64,000 nucleotides of DNA, taken from NCBI GenBank assembly GCA_963721305.1, contig CAVRIR010000005.1:620001-684000 (forward strand). Reading direction: 5' to 3'. The stretch's first letter is position 1. Each line of letters opens with the position of its first letter. The notes under the pieces were generated by a model. The model saw only the letters and a program-made list of their open reading frames with translations. It had not been told where the DNA came from and did no database searches. Below are positions 51,352 to 60,345 of this stretch, piece by piece. The translations under genes and the position numbers were made by a program. The DNA comes from DATAES01 sp963721305 (GTDB lineage: Bacteria > Actinomycetota > Acidimicrobiia > Acidimicrobiales > JACDCH01).

Positions 51352-52332
51352 TCACTCGTGCCGGATGGCGTCCGGATTGACCACGTTGATCGGGTTGCCC
51401 GCGTCGAACGCGTTGATCTGGCCGAAGATGTCGGCGAATTGAAGCTCCCATTCCTCGATCGTCACGTAGCCGAGGTGCGGCGTCGCAACGACGTTGGGAA
51501 GCGAGATCACGGGGTCGTCGAGTTGCGTAACCGGTTCGGACTCGTAGACGTCCACCGCGGCCATACCAGGGCGACCGTCACGCAAGGCGGCGGCCAGCGC
51601 GCCGGGTTCGACCAGCCCGGCGCGGCTCGTGTTCACGAACACGGCGTCGGGTTTCATCCGCTCGAGGTCGGTCTTGCGAACGATTCCTCGCGTGGTGTCA
51701 ACCAGACGAAGGTGGATCGTCACGATGTCGGACGACTCGAAGAAGGCTTCCCTCGACGGTGCCACGGACCACTGCTCGGCTTCGGCGCGGTCCCGAGAGG
51801 ATTCGCTCGCCCAGAAGTCGACGTCCATGCCGAAAGCACGCCCGTACTCCGCAACGGCCTGTCCGATGCGCCCATAGCCGTACACCCCCAGCCGTCGACC
51901 GCGCAGCGTGTGACCGACGCTGCCGCGCTGCCAAGACCCAGCACGAAGCGCGGCGGCCTGCTGTGGGATGCGACGCGATGCGGCGAGGACGAGGCCCCAC
52001 GTGAGCTCAGCGGTCGACCATGACGGGGTTCCGCTGTGAAGGTTCGAGGACACGACGATCCCGAGGTCCGTGCACGCGTCGACGTCGATGTGCGGGTACG
52101 CACTGCGCTGGCTGATGAGTCGTAGTCGGGAGAGACGGCGGAGAAGCTCGGCCCGGATCGGGGTGCGCTCTCGGATCAGGACGAGCGCTTCGCAGTCCGC
52201 CAGCCGATCAGCGAGCACATCGACATCGTCGACGTGATCCGTCCAGACCGTCACGTCGTGGCCGGCGAGTCGGTCGAAGCACTCCAACGTGCGCACCGTG
52301 TCGAGGTAGTCGTCCAGTATCGAGACCCGCAC
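51352..52332 (-). CDS. D-2-hydroxyacid dehydrogenase (phosphoglycerate dehydrogenase-like)
   Basis: 326 residues from the GTG at 52332, with GGGAGGGG just upstream. NAD-dependent D-isomer-specific dehydrogenase fold. The NAD loop LGVYGYGRIGQAVAEYGRAF is near residue 143. The catalytic set is Arg in NTSRAGLVEPGALAAAL, Glu in DVYESEPV, and His in VATPHLGYVT. It lacks the C-terminal ACT domain of full SerA, so it may serve another 2-hydroxyacid. It has a good promoter of its own (52363-52392). Confidence 0.87.
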   Translation of the reverse strand: MRVSILDDYLDTVRTLECFDRLAGHDVTVWTDHVDDVDVLADRLADCEALVLIRERTPIRAELLRRLSRLRLISQRSAYPHIDVDACTDLGIVVSSNLHSGTPSWSTAELTWGLVLAASRRIPQQAAALRAGSWQRGSVGHTLRGRRLGVYGYGRIGQAVAEYGRAFGMDVDFWASESSRDRAEAEQWSVAPSREAFFESSDIVTIHLRLVDTTRGIVRKTDLERMKPDAVFVNTSRAGLVEPGALAAALRDGRPGMAAVDVYESEPVTQLDDPVISLPNVVATPHLGYVTIEEWELQFADIFGQINAFDAGNPINVVNPDAIRHE

Positions 52333-52362
52333 GCACGCCCCTCCCACCCGGCGACAGCTTGT

Positions 52363-52392
52363 ATCATAGAAGTATGTGATCGGCGTTGACAA
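52363..52392 (-). promoter_or_regulatory. Sigma-70-type promoter of the hydroxyacid dehydrogenase
   Basis: On the minus strand TTGTCA (52387-52392) and TATGAT (52363-52368) are separated by 18 bp. The start point would be near 52356, followed by a short leader with GGGAGGGG before the GTG at 52332. This is the best consensus promoter seen in the window and lies in a locally AT-rich patch. Confidence 0.65.
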
Positions 52393-52422
52393 GACGCGAA
52401 GCAGGCCGCCCCGACCGGAGCG

Positions 52423-52695
52423 TCAGCGCCGCGTCGATCGTCGGACGTGCTTGCGCACCAGACGAAGCAGGTCATCCCGTTCGGTCGATGTGGATGCCCA
52501 CATGGGCTCGAAGTCCGATCTCGGGCCGCCGGAGAGCTTCACGTCGGCGTACACGCCACCGGTTTCTCGGTCGACGTGGAAGTGCAGAAAAGGCTTGCGC
52601 CGGAATTGGAAGTTCGGTCGATCGCCGTGACCGCCCGTCACGTCGACGAGTCCGTCGACGGCACGAAGCGCTGAGACGAGCTGCTCGTGTGTCAT
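52423..52695 (-). CDS. Small conserved hypothetical protein
   Basis: 90 residues from the ATG at 52695, starting MTHEQLVSALRAVDGLVDVT. GDRPNFQFRRKPFLHFHVD and GGVYADVKLSGGPRSDFEP show a compact alpha/beta protein with several aromatic and His residues, reminiscent of small YjbR- or luciferase-like domains, but I cannot assign a family. It lies between the cyclase gene and the promoter of the hydroxyacid dehydrogenase on the same strand. Confidence 0.55.
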   Translation of the reverse strand: MTHEQLVSALRAVDGLVDVTGGHGDRPNFQFRRKPFLHFHVDRETGGVYADVKLSGGPRSDFEPMWASTSTERDDLLRLVRKHVRRSTRR

Positions 52696-52814
52696 GCCGC
52701 CGCGGTCATCGTCGGCCGTCCCGCGTTGCGGCAGCGGCGGACGCGGGCGCGGACGCCGATGCCCATCGTCGTCCACGTCTCGCCGCACCATCGACGGGCA
52801 ATCTCCCCGGTCTT

Positions 52815-54773
52815 CTATGAGGCTTTCCAGGCGATGGTGACGATCTCCAACGGCGCGGAGATGCCTTTCAGCGTGACCGTACGGGTGGACGTCACCTCGA
52901 TCGGCTCGGTGCTCACCTCGCGAGCGGTGTCGCTGCTCGCAAGGATCTCATCACCTTGCGCGCACGACGCTATGCGTGCCGCGGTGTGAATGCCGAGTCC
53001 GGCGTAATCGTCGCCGCGTCGGTCCGCCTCGCTCGTGTGCAAGCCGATGCGAATGCGCGGCGCGAATCCCTGTTCCTGGCGCTGCGCGGCCAGGCGCTGC
53101 TGCAACGCCTTCGCGCAACGAACCGCGGTCACGGGATCAGCGAAGGTGACGAAGAAGCCGTCGCCTTCCTGTCCGACGATGGTGCCGTCGTGGACCTCGA
53201 CCACCGACTTCACGATGCGCTCGTACCAACCGAGCAGATCCGACCAGGCCTCGTCACCGAGGAATTCGACGAGGGGCGTCGAGTTCACCATGTCGATGAA
53301 GACGAACGTCATCTCGACTCGTGCGCGTACCGGGCCGGCGACCGAGTCATCTGCCTCGAGCAGCACCGCTCTGACCTCATCGGCGTCGCGATGAGCGCCG
53401 AGTCGCTCGAACGTCGACAGGGCGGCCGTCCACTCGACCCTCGCCGCGGGCTGGTCGCCCGCGAGCAGGTGCGCGCGTCCGACGAGAACCCGAGAGCGCG
53501 CCGCCTCGTAGGGCGCCTCGGCCGCACACCACAACTCCCATGCGCGGCGCAGGTGCGTGACGGCATCCGAAGGGCGGCCGTCGGCGAGCGCGAGTTCGCC
53601 CTCCGCTCCCGCAACCGCCGCATCCCCGTGGACCGTCTCGATTCGAGCGGCGACGTCGCGAAGCTCGTCGAGCATCACGCATGCGGCATCACGATCACCA
53701 TCTGCGAGCGCGATCGTCATCGCCGCCGGAAGCACGAGAACGCGTTCCTGACGAGCGATCACGTCCACCGGAGCGAGCGCGCGCTCGATCATGGCGCGCG
53801 CCTCGGCGACGCGCATCTGCGCCAACCGGAGCAGCGCGTAGCCCGGCTGAGGGTCCGTCCCGAGATCGAGAGCAGTGCGGAACGCCTCCTCGGCGCCTTC
53901 GAAGTCGCCGCGGCGTCGACGGATCTCCCCGAGCTCCATGTACCCCCACGACGCCAGCCGCGGTCGTCCCTCGAGCTCCGCGATCGCCCGACGAGCATCG
54001 ACTTCGGCATCGTCGAGTGCACCTCGCATGCGGAGCACCTCGGCCCGATGGAACCGGCACTGACCAGGGAATCCCCCGACCCGTTCGCGTTCACACCAAC
54101 GCAGCGACACATCCGTCCACGCCGACGCCCGGCGCCAATCACCCAGATTCCGGCAGGCCCAGATCGTCGAGCAGTAGATCGTGCCCGCGGCTTGCAGCCC
54201 CAGAACGCCGCTGGCGGCCGCGGCGTTCGCCTCGTCCATCAGCGCTCGCCCCTCGTCGACCCGTCCGGTCGCCACGAGCGCGTGACCGAGGTCGAGCGTG
54301 GCCAATGCCTCTACATCGGCGTTCCCCGTGCGGCGCGCGATCTCGGCCGCCTCCGTCGCCGACCGCACCAGCTCCTCGACATCACCTGCTACGAGCGCCG
54401 CCCGCGCCACGTTCCAAGCCAGGAACGCGTGCTCCGGGGATTCCGGGAGGTCGGCCAGCAGCGAAGCAGCTCGCAGCAGGCAACCGGACGCGACCGGCAT
54501 GTCACCACGCTCGTAGTGCTCGCGGACCAGCTTCAACAAGCACCGCGCCGCGCCGAGCGTGTCGGCGGCCTTCGTGAACGAAGCGCACGCCAGCTCCAAG
54601 CACTCGATCTGCTCGCCGAGCGGACGCGACCAGCGCGCGACTTCGGCCAGCAACTCGAGGTCGCCACCGGAGGGATCCTCGAGCCCCCGCAGCGCTTGAT
54701 ACGCGGCCGGCCACTCGCGGCGCTCCACTGCTTCTCGCGCTACGAGCCGCATGTCCGCCGGCCCTGGGCTCAC
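52815..54773 (-). CDS. TPR-repeat protein with C-terminal class III adenylate/guanylate cyclase domain
   Basis: 652 residues from the GTG at 54773, picked because TACACT lies 7 bp upstream (leaderless pattern). Residues about 1-470 are helical tetratricopeptide-like repeats. Residues about 485-640 form a class III cyclase domain: FVFIDMVNSTPLVEFLGDEA with the first metal Asp, VGQEGDGFFVTFADP with the second, and IGLHTSEADRRGDDYAGLGI. The usual substrate-specifying lysine is not obvious, so ATP versus GTP is uncertain. The unusual order (TPR first, cyclase last) suggests a protein-partner-controlled cytoplasmic signalling enzyme. No transcription factor or membrane part is fused. Confidence 0.85.
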   Translation of the reverse strand: MSPGPADMRLVAREAVERREWPAAYQALRGLEDPSGGDLELLAEVARWSRPLGEQIECLELACASFTKAADTLGAARCLLKLVREHYERGDMPVASGCLLRAASLLADLPESPEHAFLAWNVARAALVAGDVEELVRSATEAAEIARRTGNADVEALATLDLGHALVATGRVDEGRALMDEANAAAASGVLGLQAAGTIYCSTIWACRNLGDWRRASAWTDVSLRWCERERVGGFPGQCRFHRAEVLRMRGALDDAEVDARRAIAELEGRPRLASWGYMELGEIRRRRGDFEGAEEAFRTALDLGTDPQPGYALLRLAQMRVAEARAMIERALAPVDVIARQERVLVLPAAMTIALADGDRDAACVMLDELRDVAARIETVHGDAAVAGAEGELALADGRPSDAVTHLRRAWELWCAAEAPYEAARSRVLVGRAHLLAGDQPAARVEWTAALSTFERLGAHRDADEVRAVLLEADDSVAGPVRARVEMTFVFIDMVNSTPLVEFLGDEAWSDLLGWYERIVKSVVEVHDGTIVGQEGDGFFVTFADPVTAVRCAKALQQRLAAQRQEQGFAPRIRIGLHTSEADRRGDDYAGLGIHTAARIASCAQGDEILASSDTAREVSTEPIEVTSTRTVTLKGISAPLEIVTIAWKAS

Positions 54774-54780
54774 ACGCACG

Positions 54781-54786
54781 AGTGTA
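54781..54786 (-). promoter_or_regulatory. Candidate -10 for leaderless cyclase transcript
   Basis: On the minus strand TACACT (TANNNT) lies 7 bp before the GTG at 54773, with no ribosome site between. This supports that GTG as the start codon. Confidence 0.35.
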
Positions 54787-54821
54787 GGGATCACCCCGGT
54801 ATGCGGCGCGACCGCGCGCCG

Positions 54822-55973
54822 TCAGAACGCGATTCCGCCGGGATCGAGACCGAGGAGCGAGCGACCGCAGTTGGCGTAGGTCTTGCTCTGGGCGAGGACG
54901 TGCTGGCTGAGGGTCGTGATGTCCCGGAGCTGCCGGTCGAGCACCGACCGCCGGTAGATGCCGGTGGTGCCGAGCGCTTCGTAGAGGAGCGTGACGGCCT
55001 GCTTTGCCGCCGTGCAGGCGTTGGCGAGGCCCAGTCGAACCGCGGTCCACTCCGTGGCGTCCGGCGGATCACCCGCGGACAGGGTGTTCCAGAAGGTGCC
55101 GACGGTGTCGAACACATACGCGCGAGCGCTGGCGACGAGCGCCTCCGCTCGCCCGATGTTCCATTGCACCGTCGGATCGTCGCGGGCGAGGGCCATCGAC
55201 GGAAACGAGGCCTTCGTCTGCGCGACTTCCTTTGCCTCGGTGAGCGCGGCTCGACCGATGCCGAGCGGCACCGCGGGAAGGTTCACGAAGAACATCCACC
55301 TCCACGCGTACAAGGGCGACTGGTCGATGGGTTCGCCGTCGAGCAGCGAGAACGTCCGCGCGGCCGGCACCGTGCAACCGTCGAGTCGCACGTCGTTGCT
55401 GGCGGTGGCCGCCAACCCGGTCGTGTGCCACGTGTCGAGAACCTCGACCTCCTCGCGGGGGATCGCACACATCCGGGTCTGCGGCAACGACGCACCCTCG
55501 GACCAGACCGGGCCGTTGTCGTCCACGACGACGCAGTTCACGAAGAACCACTCGGCATGACTCGAGCCACTGGCGAAGGACACCGTTCCCGTCACGACGA
55601 GACTGTCGTCGTCGACCCTCGCCTGCGCGCTGGGCGCGGCAACCACCGCCGTCGGCAGGTCGAGTGACGGATACATGGCCCTGACCACGTCTCGGTCGAG
55701 AAACGCGGTGACGTAACCGCCGTCGGAGTTGATCATCCCGCACCAACCCGCTGATCCGTCCGCTGCAGCCAGTTCTTCGATCACTTCGATCTGCTCGAGC
55801 GGCGACAGCGCCGGGCCGCCGAGGTCCCGACTCATCGTCATCCGGAAGACACCTGCGTCGCGCAGGGCACCGACGACCTCACGCGTGAGACAGCCCCGCT
55901 TCTCGCACTCCGCGGCCTGCGCCCGAATCGACGGTCCGGCCTCACGAACACGCTCCAGCGTCGACTCATCCAT
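54822..55973 (-). CDS. Acyl-CoA dehydrogenase-fold flavin-dependent monooxygenase (HsaA-like, group D)
   Basis: 383 residues; ATG at 55973 with an AAGGAGGGA-type site. The fold is that of acyl-CoA dehydrogenases, but the sequence follows the HsaA/DszC-like branch: EVIEELAAADGSAGWCGMIN (near residue 63), TGTVSFASGSSHAEWFFVN, and DTWHTTGLAATASNDVRLDG. The C-terminal catalytic Glu of dehydrogenases is absent. Such enzymes hydroxylate aromatic or sulfur substrates with a separate flavin reductase, which is not encoded nearby. Substrate unknown. It is upstream of the cyclase gene and downstream of a GT2 gene on the same strand. Confidence 0.8.
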   Translation of the reverse strand: MDESTLERVREAGPSIRAQAAECEKRGCLTREVVGALRDAGVFRMTMSRDLGGPALSPLEQIEVIEELAAADGSAGWCGMINSDGGYVTAFLDRDVVRAMYPSLDLPTAVVAAPSAQARVDDDSLVVTGTVSFASGSSHAEWFFVNCVVVDDNGPVWSEGASLPQTRMCAIPREEVEVLDTWHTTGLAATASNDVRLDGCTVPAARTFSLLDGEPIDQSPLYAWRWMFFVNLPAVPLGIGRAALTEAKEVAQTKASFPSMALARDDPTVQWNIGRAEALVASARAYVFDTVGTFWNTLSAGDPPDATEWTAVRLGLANACTAAKQAVTLLYEALGTTGIYRRSVLDRQLRDITTLSQHVLAQSKTYANCGRSLLGLDPGGIAF

Positions 55974-56005
55974 GCGTCATCCCTCCTTCAACCTGCGACG
56001 GAGAC

Positions 56006-57634
56006 TCAGTCGAGGATGAGGCCGAGTCCCGCGTTGGCGCGCTCGTAGGGCGCGGCCTCTTGGTGGAACTGCTGGTTGTAGTACGGGTCGTGCAGCATGA
56101 TGTCGCACCACCGCGACCGCAACAGATCGAGCTCCGCGTCCTCGACGACCGCAGGCCGCGTCGACGACTCGTAGTGGAAGAGCTCCGCCCACGGGCTGTA
56201 CACGGTGCGGTAGCCGGCCCGATGAACCTTCAGGCAGAAGTCCACGTCGTTGAAGTTCAGCGGGAACAGTGGGGAGAACCCGCCGACCTCGTCGAACACA
56301 CCACGGTCGACGAGCATGCATGCCGCCGTGACCGCCAAGTAGTTGCCGGCGACCAGCGCGTTGGAGAAGTAGCCGCCGAAGTCCGGGGGGAACCCGTGGA
56401 ACTTGTGATGGGGGCTGCCGGCGGAGCACACGATGCCGGCGTGCTGCAAGGTGCGATCGGCGAAGCGCAGGCGCGCTCCCACGATGCCGACGGCGGGATC
56501 GAGCCCGAACATCACCATGCTCTCGATCCAGTCGGGAGCGATGGGTTCGGTGTCGTCGTTGAGCAGCAGCACGAACTCGCCCTCGCTGCGCAACACGCCC
56601 ACGTTCACAGTGCTCGAGAAGTTGAACGGCCGGTCGTACGGGGCGACCCGCAAGCGATCACCACCGATACGTCGAAGCTCGTCGAGCACGGGTTCGGGTG
56701 TACCGATGCCGCACACGATCACGATCTCGTAGTTCTCGTACGTCGACTTGTCGACGATGGCCCGCACGCAGTTCTCGACCAAGGTCGTGGCGATGCCGTG
56801 CAGGTAGCGCTGCACGCCGATCGTCGGGATGACGATGCTCACGAGCGGTTGCCTGGGGAGGTTCGGAACGAGCCGGTAGAGGCCCGGCAAGGTGTCGTCA
56901 CGGTCGACGGTCGCAGGGAACCCGACTCGCTCGAGGTGCTCGCTGATCGCGTTCTGGCCGGCGACGAACGCATACGGCTTCGCCTGGGCGGACAGCGCAG
57001 TGGACGTCGACAAGGTGCGCCAGTGGTACAGCACGGCGGGCACGTGCGCGACCTTGCGCGCCTTCTCGGTGACACGGAGGATGAGGTCGAAGTCCTGGGA
57101 TCCTTCGAACCCGCTACGCAATCCACCGACCTCGTCGAGGATGGTCCTGCGAACGGTGCTGAGGTGACACACGTACATCTGGCACCGGAACCGGTCGGGC
57201 GACCAGTCCGGCTTCAGGAACGCGTTGGACCGGACGCCGAACTCGTCCACCTTGTCCTCGTCGGTGTAGACGTAGTCGACCTCGTCATCGGGATCGGCGT
57301 CGATGAACGCCGCAACGAGCTCGAGCGCGGCTGGGGCGAGCAGGTCGTCGTGATCGAGGAACGAGACGAACACCCCGCGCGCCATCGCGAGCGCGTCGTT
57401 CGTGGCGGCCACGATGCCGCCGTTGTCGCTTCGGTAGGCGACCCTGATGCGGGGATCCTCCGACGCCGCCTGGTTCAGCAGCGCGCGGACGTGCGGCTGC
57501 GTCGAGCAGTCGTCCACCAGGCACAGCTCCCAGTCCTCGTAGGTCTGGGCGCGAACGGAGTCGATCGTCTCCTGCAGGATCACCGCGGGCGGGTTGAAGA
57601 CAGGCGTGATGACCGAGAAGCGCGGGTTCGGCAC
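56006..57634 (-). CDS. GT2 glycosyltransferase with two catalytic-like domains
   Basis: 542 residues, GTG start at 57634, only 5 bp after the upstream methyltransferase stop. Domain 1 (about 1-230): FSVITPVFNPPAVILQETID, SFLDHDDLL metal motif and GSQDFDLILRV. Domain 2 (about 265-510): VSIVIPTIGVQRYLHGIATT, LLLNDDTEP, and FNDVDFCLKVHRAGYRTVYS. Both retain the acidic metal-binding pair, so two sugars may be added. This is typical of O-antigen or capsule biosynthesis. It belongs to a cluster with the methyltransferase and the GT-C-like gene. Confidence 0.9.
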   Translation of the reverse strand: MPNPRFSVITPVFNPPAVILQETIDSVRAQTYEDWELCLVDDCSTQPHVRALLNQAASEDPRIRVAYRSDNGGIVAATNDALAMARGVFVSFLDHDDLLAPAALELVAAFIDADPDDEVDYVYTDEDKVDEFGVRSNAFLKPDWSPDRFRCQMYVCHLSTVRRTILDEVGGLRSGFEGSQDFDLILRVTEKARKVAHVPAVLYHWRTLSTSTALSAQAKPYAFVAGQNAISEHLERVGFPATVDRDDTLPGLYRLVPNLPRQPLVSIVIPTIGVQRYLHGIATTLVENCVRAIVDKSTYENYEIVIVCGIGTPEPVLDELRRIGGDRLRVAPYDRPFNFSSTVNVGVLRSEGEFVLLLNDDTEPIAPDWIESMVMFGLDPAVGIVGARLRFADRTLQHAGIVCSAGSPHHKFHGFPPDFGGYFSNALVAGNYLAVTAACMLVDRGVFDEVGGFSPLFPLNFNDVDFCLKVHRAGYRTVYSPWAELFHYESSTRPAVVEDAELDLLRSRWCDIMLHDPYYNQQFHQEAAPYERANAGLGLILD

Positions 57635-57639
57635 GAGGA

Positions 57640-58618
57640 CTACCGACCTGCGACGCCGCGCAGGCGGCGGTACGGCGCCAAAGCCTTCTGCGTGAGCCGC
57701 CAGCTCTGCGACGTGAGGACCGCGTCCAATCGATCTGCAGAATCGCGATACCGGTTGACGAGGTGCTCGAACGCATGGAGCCGGCCGAGCGCTTCGCCGA
57801 GCGCACTCTCGTTGCCGATCACCGCGTCGCGTGCGTTGAGCAGGTCTTCGCGCAACCGGAGGACTTCGGCCTGGGCCGCGACAAGTGCGTCGCCCGGATC
57901 CGCTGACGTGGCGCGCTCGAGCTCACCCTCGAGCTCGATGACCTTCGCTCGGACCTGCGTGATCTCCTTGCGCGTCTCCCAGAGCTCTCGCTCGTACCGG
58001 CGGACGACGACAGGCGCGGTGGCCGCGGCGCGCTCGTAGACCGCGGCCCACGGGAACAGCGGCCACAGGTCGCCACCGTCGAGATCGTGGAGGAAGCCCT
58101 GTTCGGCGAGCAGGCTCGCCCAGTAGTCGGGCGGGCGCACGTTGAGGTGCGTTGCCTCGGCGTAGTCCTCTGGCGTCGTCGACAGCAGCAGCCGGTCGGT
58201 GGCGTTGCACATGTTCTGCAGCGCGGTCTCGCCGTCAGCCGGAGTGAGGTGCTCGACGACCTCGATGCACACGATGAGGTCGTACCGCTGCGGCAACGGA
58301 TCGGTGAGCGAACCGTCCCAGCAGTACTCGGCGACCTCGTCGGGCACCTTGCTGATCGCGAACTTCGACGCGTCGACGCCGTACGCCTCCACGCCGCGCT
58401 GGCGGAGTGCCGCGGACCAGAAATCCCCAGGCGCAACCCGCATCGAGGACCGTCTTCGGGTTGTACCGGATGATCAGCTTGTCCGCGATGGCGGCGAAGA
58501 GCTGTCGCCACTCGTGGTTGTCGTCGTAGGGGCTCCCACAGTTGTGCATGTAGTAGTAGGGCCCGTACAGCGAGTCTTCGTCTCCGTCGGCGCTGGACTC
58601 GCCCATGGTCTGCGACAT
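57640..58618 (-). CDS. SAM-dependent methyltransferase with coiled-coil tail, interrupted by a +1 frameshift
   Basis: About 326 residues across one frame change. From the ATG at 58618: MSQTMGESSADGDED, then PYYYMHNCGSPYDDNHEW and the SAM motif TVLDAGCAWGFLV. Sense then shifts frame and continues as AALRQRGVEAYGVDASKFAI, followed by IVCIEVVEHLTPADG. Residues about 190-260 form a coiled coil (ETRKEITQVRAKVIELEGEL). An extra base in GGTCCGCGG (about 58412-58418) restores the frame if removed. Methyltransferases with coiled coils next to GT2 enzymes are often chain-length terminators or modifiers of polysaccharides. As given the gene is broken. Confidence 0.8.
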
Positions 58619-58650
58619 GGGGACCGATCCTACCGAGCGGCCGCCGGCCC

Positions 58651-60345
58651 TCAGCCGTGCAGCCCGCACACCGTGGAGTCGCCGTCTTCGGGGAGCGTGA
58701 CGATCGCTTCGCTGTCCCGGGTGGCGATCTGCAAGGTGGTCGGGTCGGTCGCGGCGAGCGGGAAGCTCGCCCCCTGGCTGATGACCGTGGGCTGCTCCGG
58801 ATCGCGCAGGTACACCGTGATCGCGCCGCCGCCCGGCTTCTGGATGGTCACGGTGAGGGGCGACCGTGCGTCGAGCACGATCTGTGGGCTCGCTCCCGTC
58901 GGATGGGCGACGGTGCACCCGGACGCGTCGACCGGCCCCGTCGACAGCCGAGCCGAGTCGACGATCGTCGTCGATGGTGGCGGCGGCGGTGCGCCCGGCT
59001 GCACGGACACAGCCGTCTGCAGGTTGACGCGAGCGTTGAGCAAGTCCGTCTCGTCGTACTGCAGCGGCGGCAACCACCCTGCGTTCGCGAGCAGCTGGAG
59101 GCGCGCCGTGTCGATGTCAGGATCGAACACGGGCTCGGCGCGATCGCGCAGCAAGGGCTCACCGTTCTTCATCAGTGACGCGGCGGCGAGCACCTGCCCC
59201 TTGATCGAGATCTCGCGGGCGGCCTCGGCACCCGATTCGGTTCGCAGCAGGGATGCGTTCTGGACACCGAGAAGAACCGCGATCCCCACGGCTGCCGCGA
59301 CCGGTATGGACGTGGCCTCGACGAGCCACGTCAGTGCGAGACCTATCGCCGGCAAGAGCAGCGCGATCGCGATGTAGCTGTAGCGAGAGGCGACGGCCTC
59401 ACCGACGCCGAAGCCCGTACGGCCGACGCCGACGAAGCAGTACCAGAACACTGCGCCAATGGCCATCGCGACGACCGGAGCGGCTGTTCCCCGAGCGGCC
59501 GGCGTGCGGCGCAGGAGGAACACCAGGAGCGCGAGGACGAGCACCGCACCGGCGCCCGCGATGCCGGAAGCACGCTCGAACGTCGACGTCAGACCGGTCC
59601 ACATGAACTGTGGGATGTTCAGCAGCGTCGTCTCGTCGATCGATGTCTGCTGACCGACCTCGCTGCGACCCTCGGTGAGGAACCAGATCGCGAAGACGAC
59701 CGCGGGGACGGCGCCCACTTCGAGCGCGGCGCGCCAGCCGCGCCGAAGCCACGCGGTGAGGATCATGACGCCGACCATGGTCACTCCGACGCCTGAACAG
59801 ATGAGCGAGGCGAGCGCCAACGCGACCGCGGCGACATCTCGCCGCCTGTTGACCTCCACGCGGTCGAGCATCAACACGCCGCCGATGCCGAACGCCAAGG
59901 CGGCGATGAACTGGATCTGTAAGGCCCAGAGCAGATTCTCCGCGCCGACACCGAGGATGACGAACACCGCGGCCAACAACATCGACAGCAATGGGTTCAC
60001 ACCGACGCGCAGCATCAATCGCCACAGGAGATGTGCGGCCACCAGATGGCCCGCAACCATGACGACGACGAACGGGATGTACGAGCGGACACCGAACATC
60101 TCGAGCAGCGCCCAGTACTCGAGCCTCAGAAGCGTGATCCAGTGCTCGTTGTGCGGCGCGAGCAGGTCGGGCCGGTGCGACGCGACGGCCATGATCACTG
60201 CCCATTCGTCACCGAAGAACCACTGCCGCCGGTTCGCGCGTACGAGGATGACGGCTCCGACAGCGAGGCTCGCCCCGTGCGCCCAGGCCAGCCAGTTGCG
60301 AGGGGCTCTCAGATGGCGCCGTCCTCGACGGCCTGACGGATCCAC
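58651..60345 (-). CDS. Polytopic membrane protein, GT-C-like
   Basis: 564 residues from the GTG at 60345 (GAGG 7 bp upstream), overlapping the upstream epimerase by 37 bp. A CTG at 60312 in CTGA overlap is a rarer alternative. WFFGDEWAVIMAVASHRPDL puts an acidic motif in the first outer loop, followed by HNEHWITLLRLEYWALLEMF and about ten more membrane helices. A periplasmic C-terminal domain of ~150 residues carries a Pro-rich linker (GAPPPPPSTT). This looks like a lipid-linked-sugar-dependent GT-C enzyme, but the family is not certain. It is in line with the epimerase and the methyltransferase. Confidence 0.72.
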   Translation of the reverse strand: MDPSGRRGRRHLRAPRNWLAWAHGASLAVGAVILVRANRRQWFFGDEWAVIMAVASHRPDLLAPHNEHWITLLRLEYWALLEMFGVRSYIPFVVVMVAGHLVAAHLLWRLMLRVGVNPLLSMLLAAVFVILGVGAENLLWALQIQFIAALAFGIGGVLMLDRVEVNRRRDVAAVALALASLICSGVGVTMVGVMILTAWLRRGWRAALEVGAVPAVVFAIWFLTEGRSEVGQQTSIDETTLLNIPQFMWTGLTSTFERASGIAGAGAVLVLALLVFLLRRTPAARGTAAPVVAMAIGAVFWYCFVGVGRTGFGVGEAVASRYSYIAIALLLPAIGLALTWLVEATSIPVAAAVGIAVLLGVQNASLLRTESGAEAAREISIKGQVLAAASLMKNGEPLLRDRAEPVFDPDIDTARLQLLANAGWLPPLQYDETDLLNARVNLQTAVSVQPGAPPPPPSTTIVDSARLSTGPVDASGCTVAHPTGASPQIVLDARSPLTVTIQKPGGGAITVYLRDPEQPTVISQGASFPLAATDPTTLQIATRDSEAIVTLPEDGDSTVCGLHG

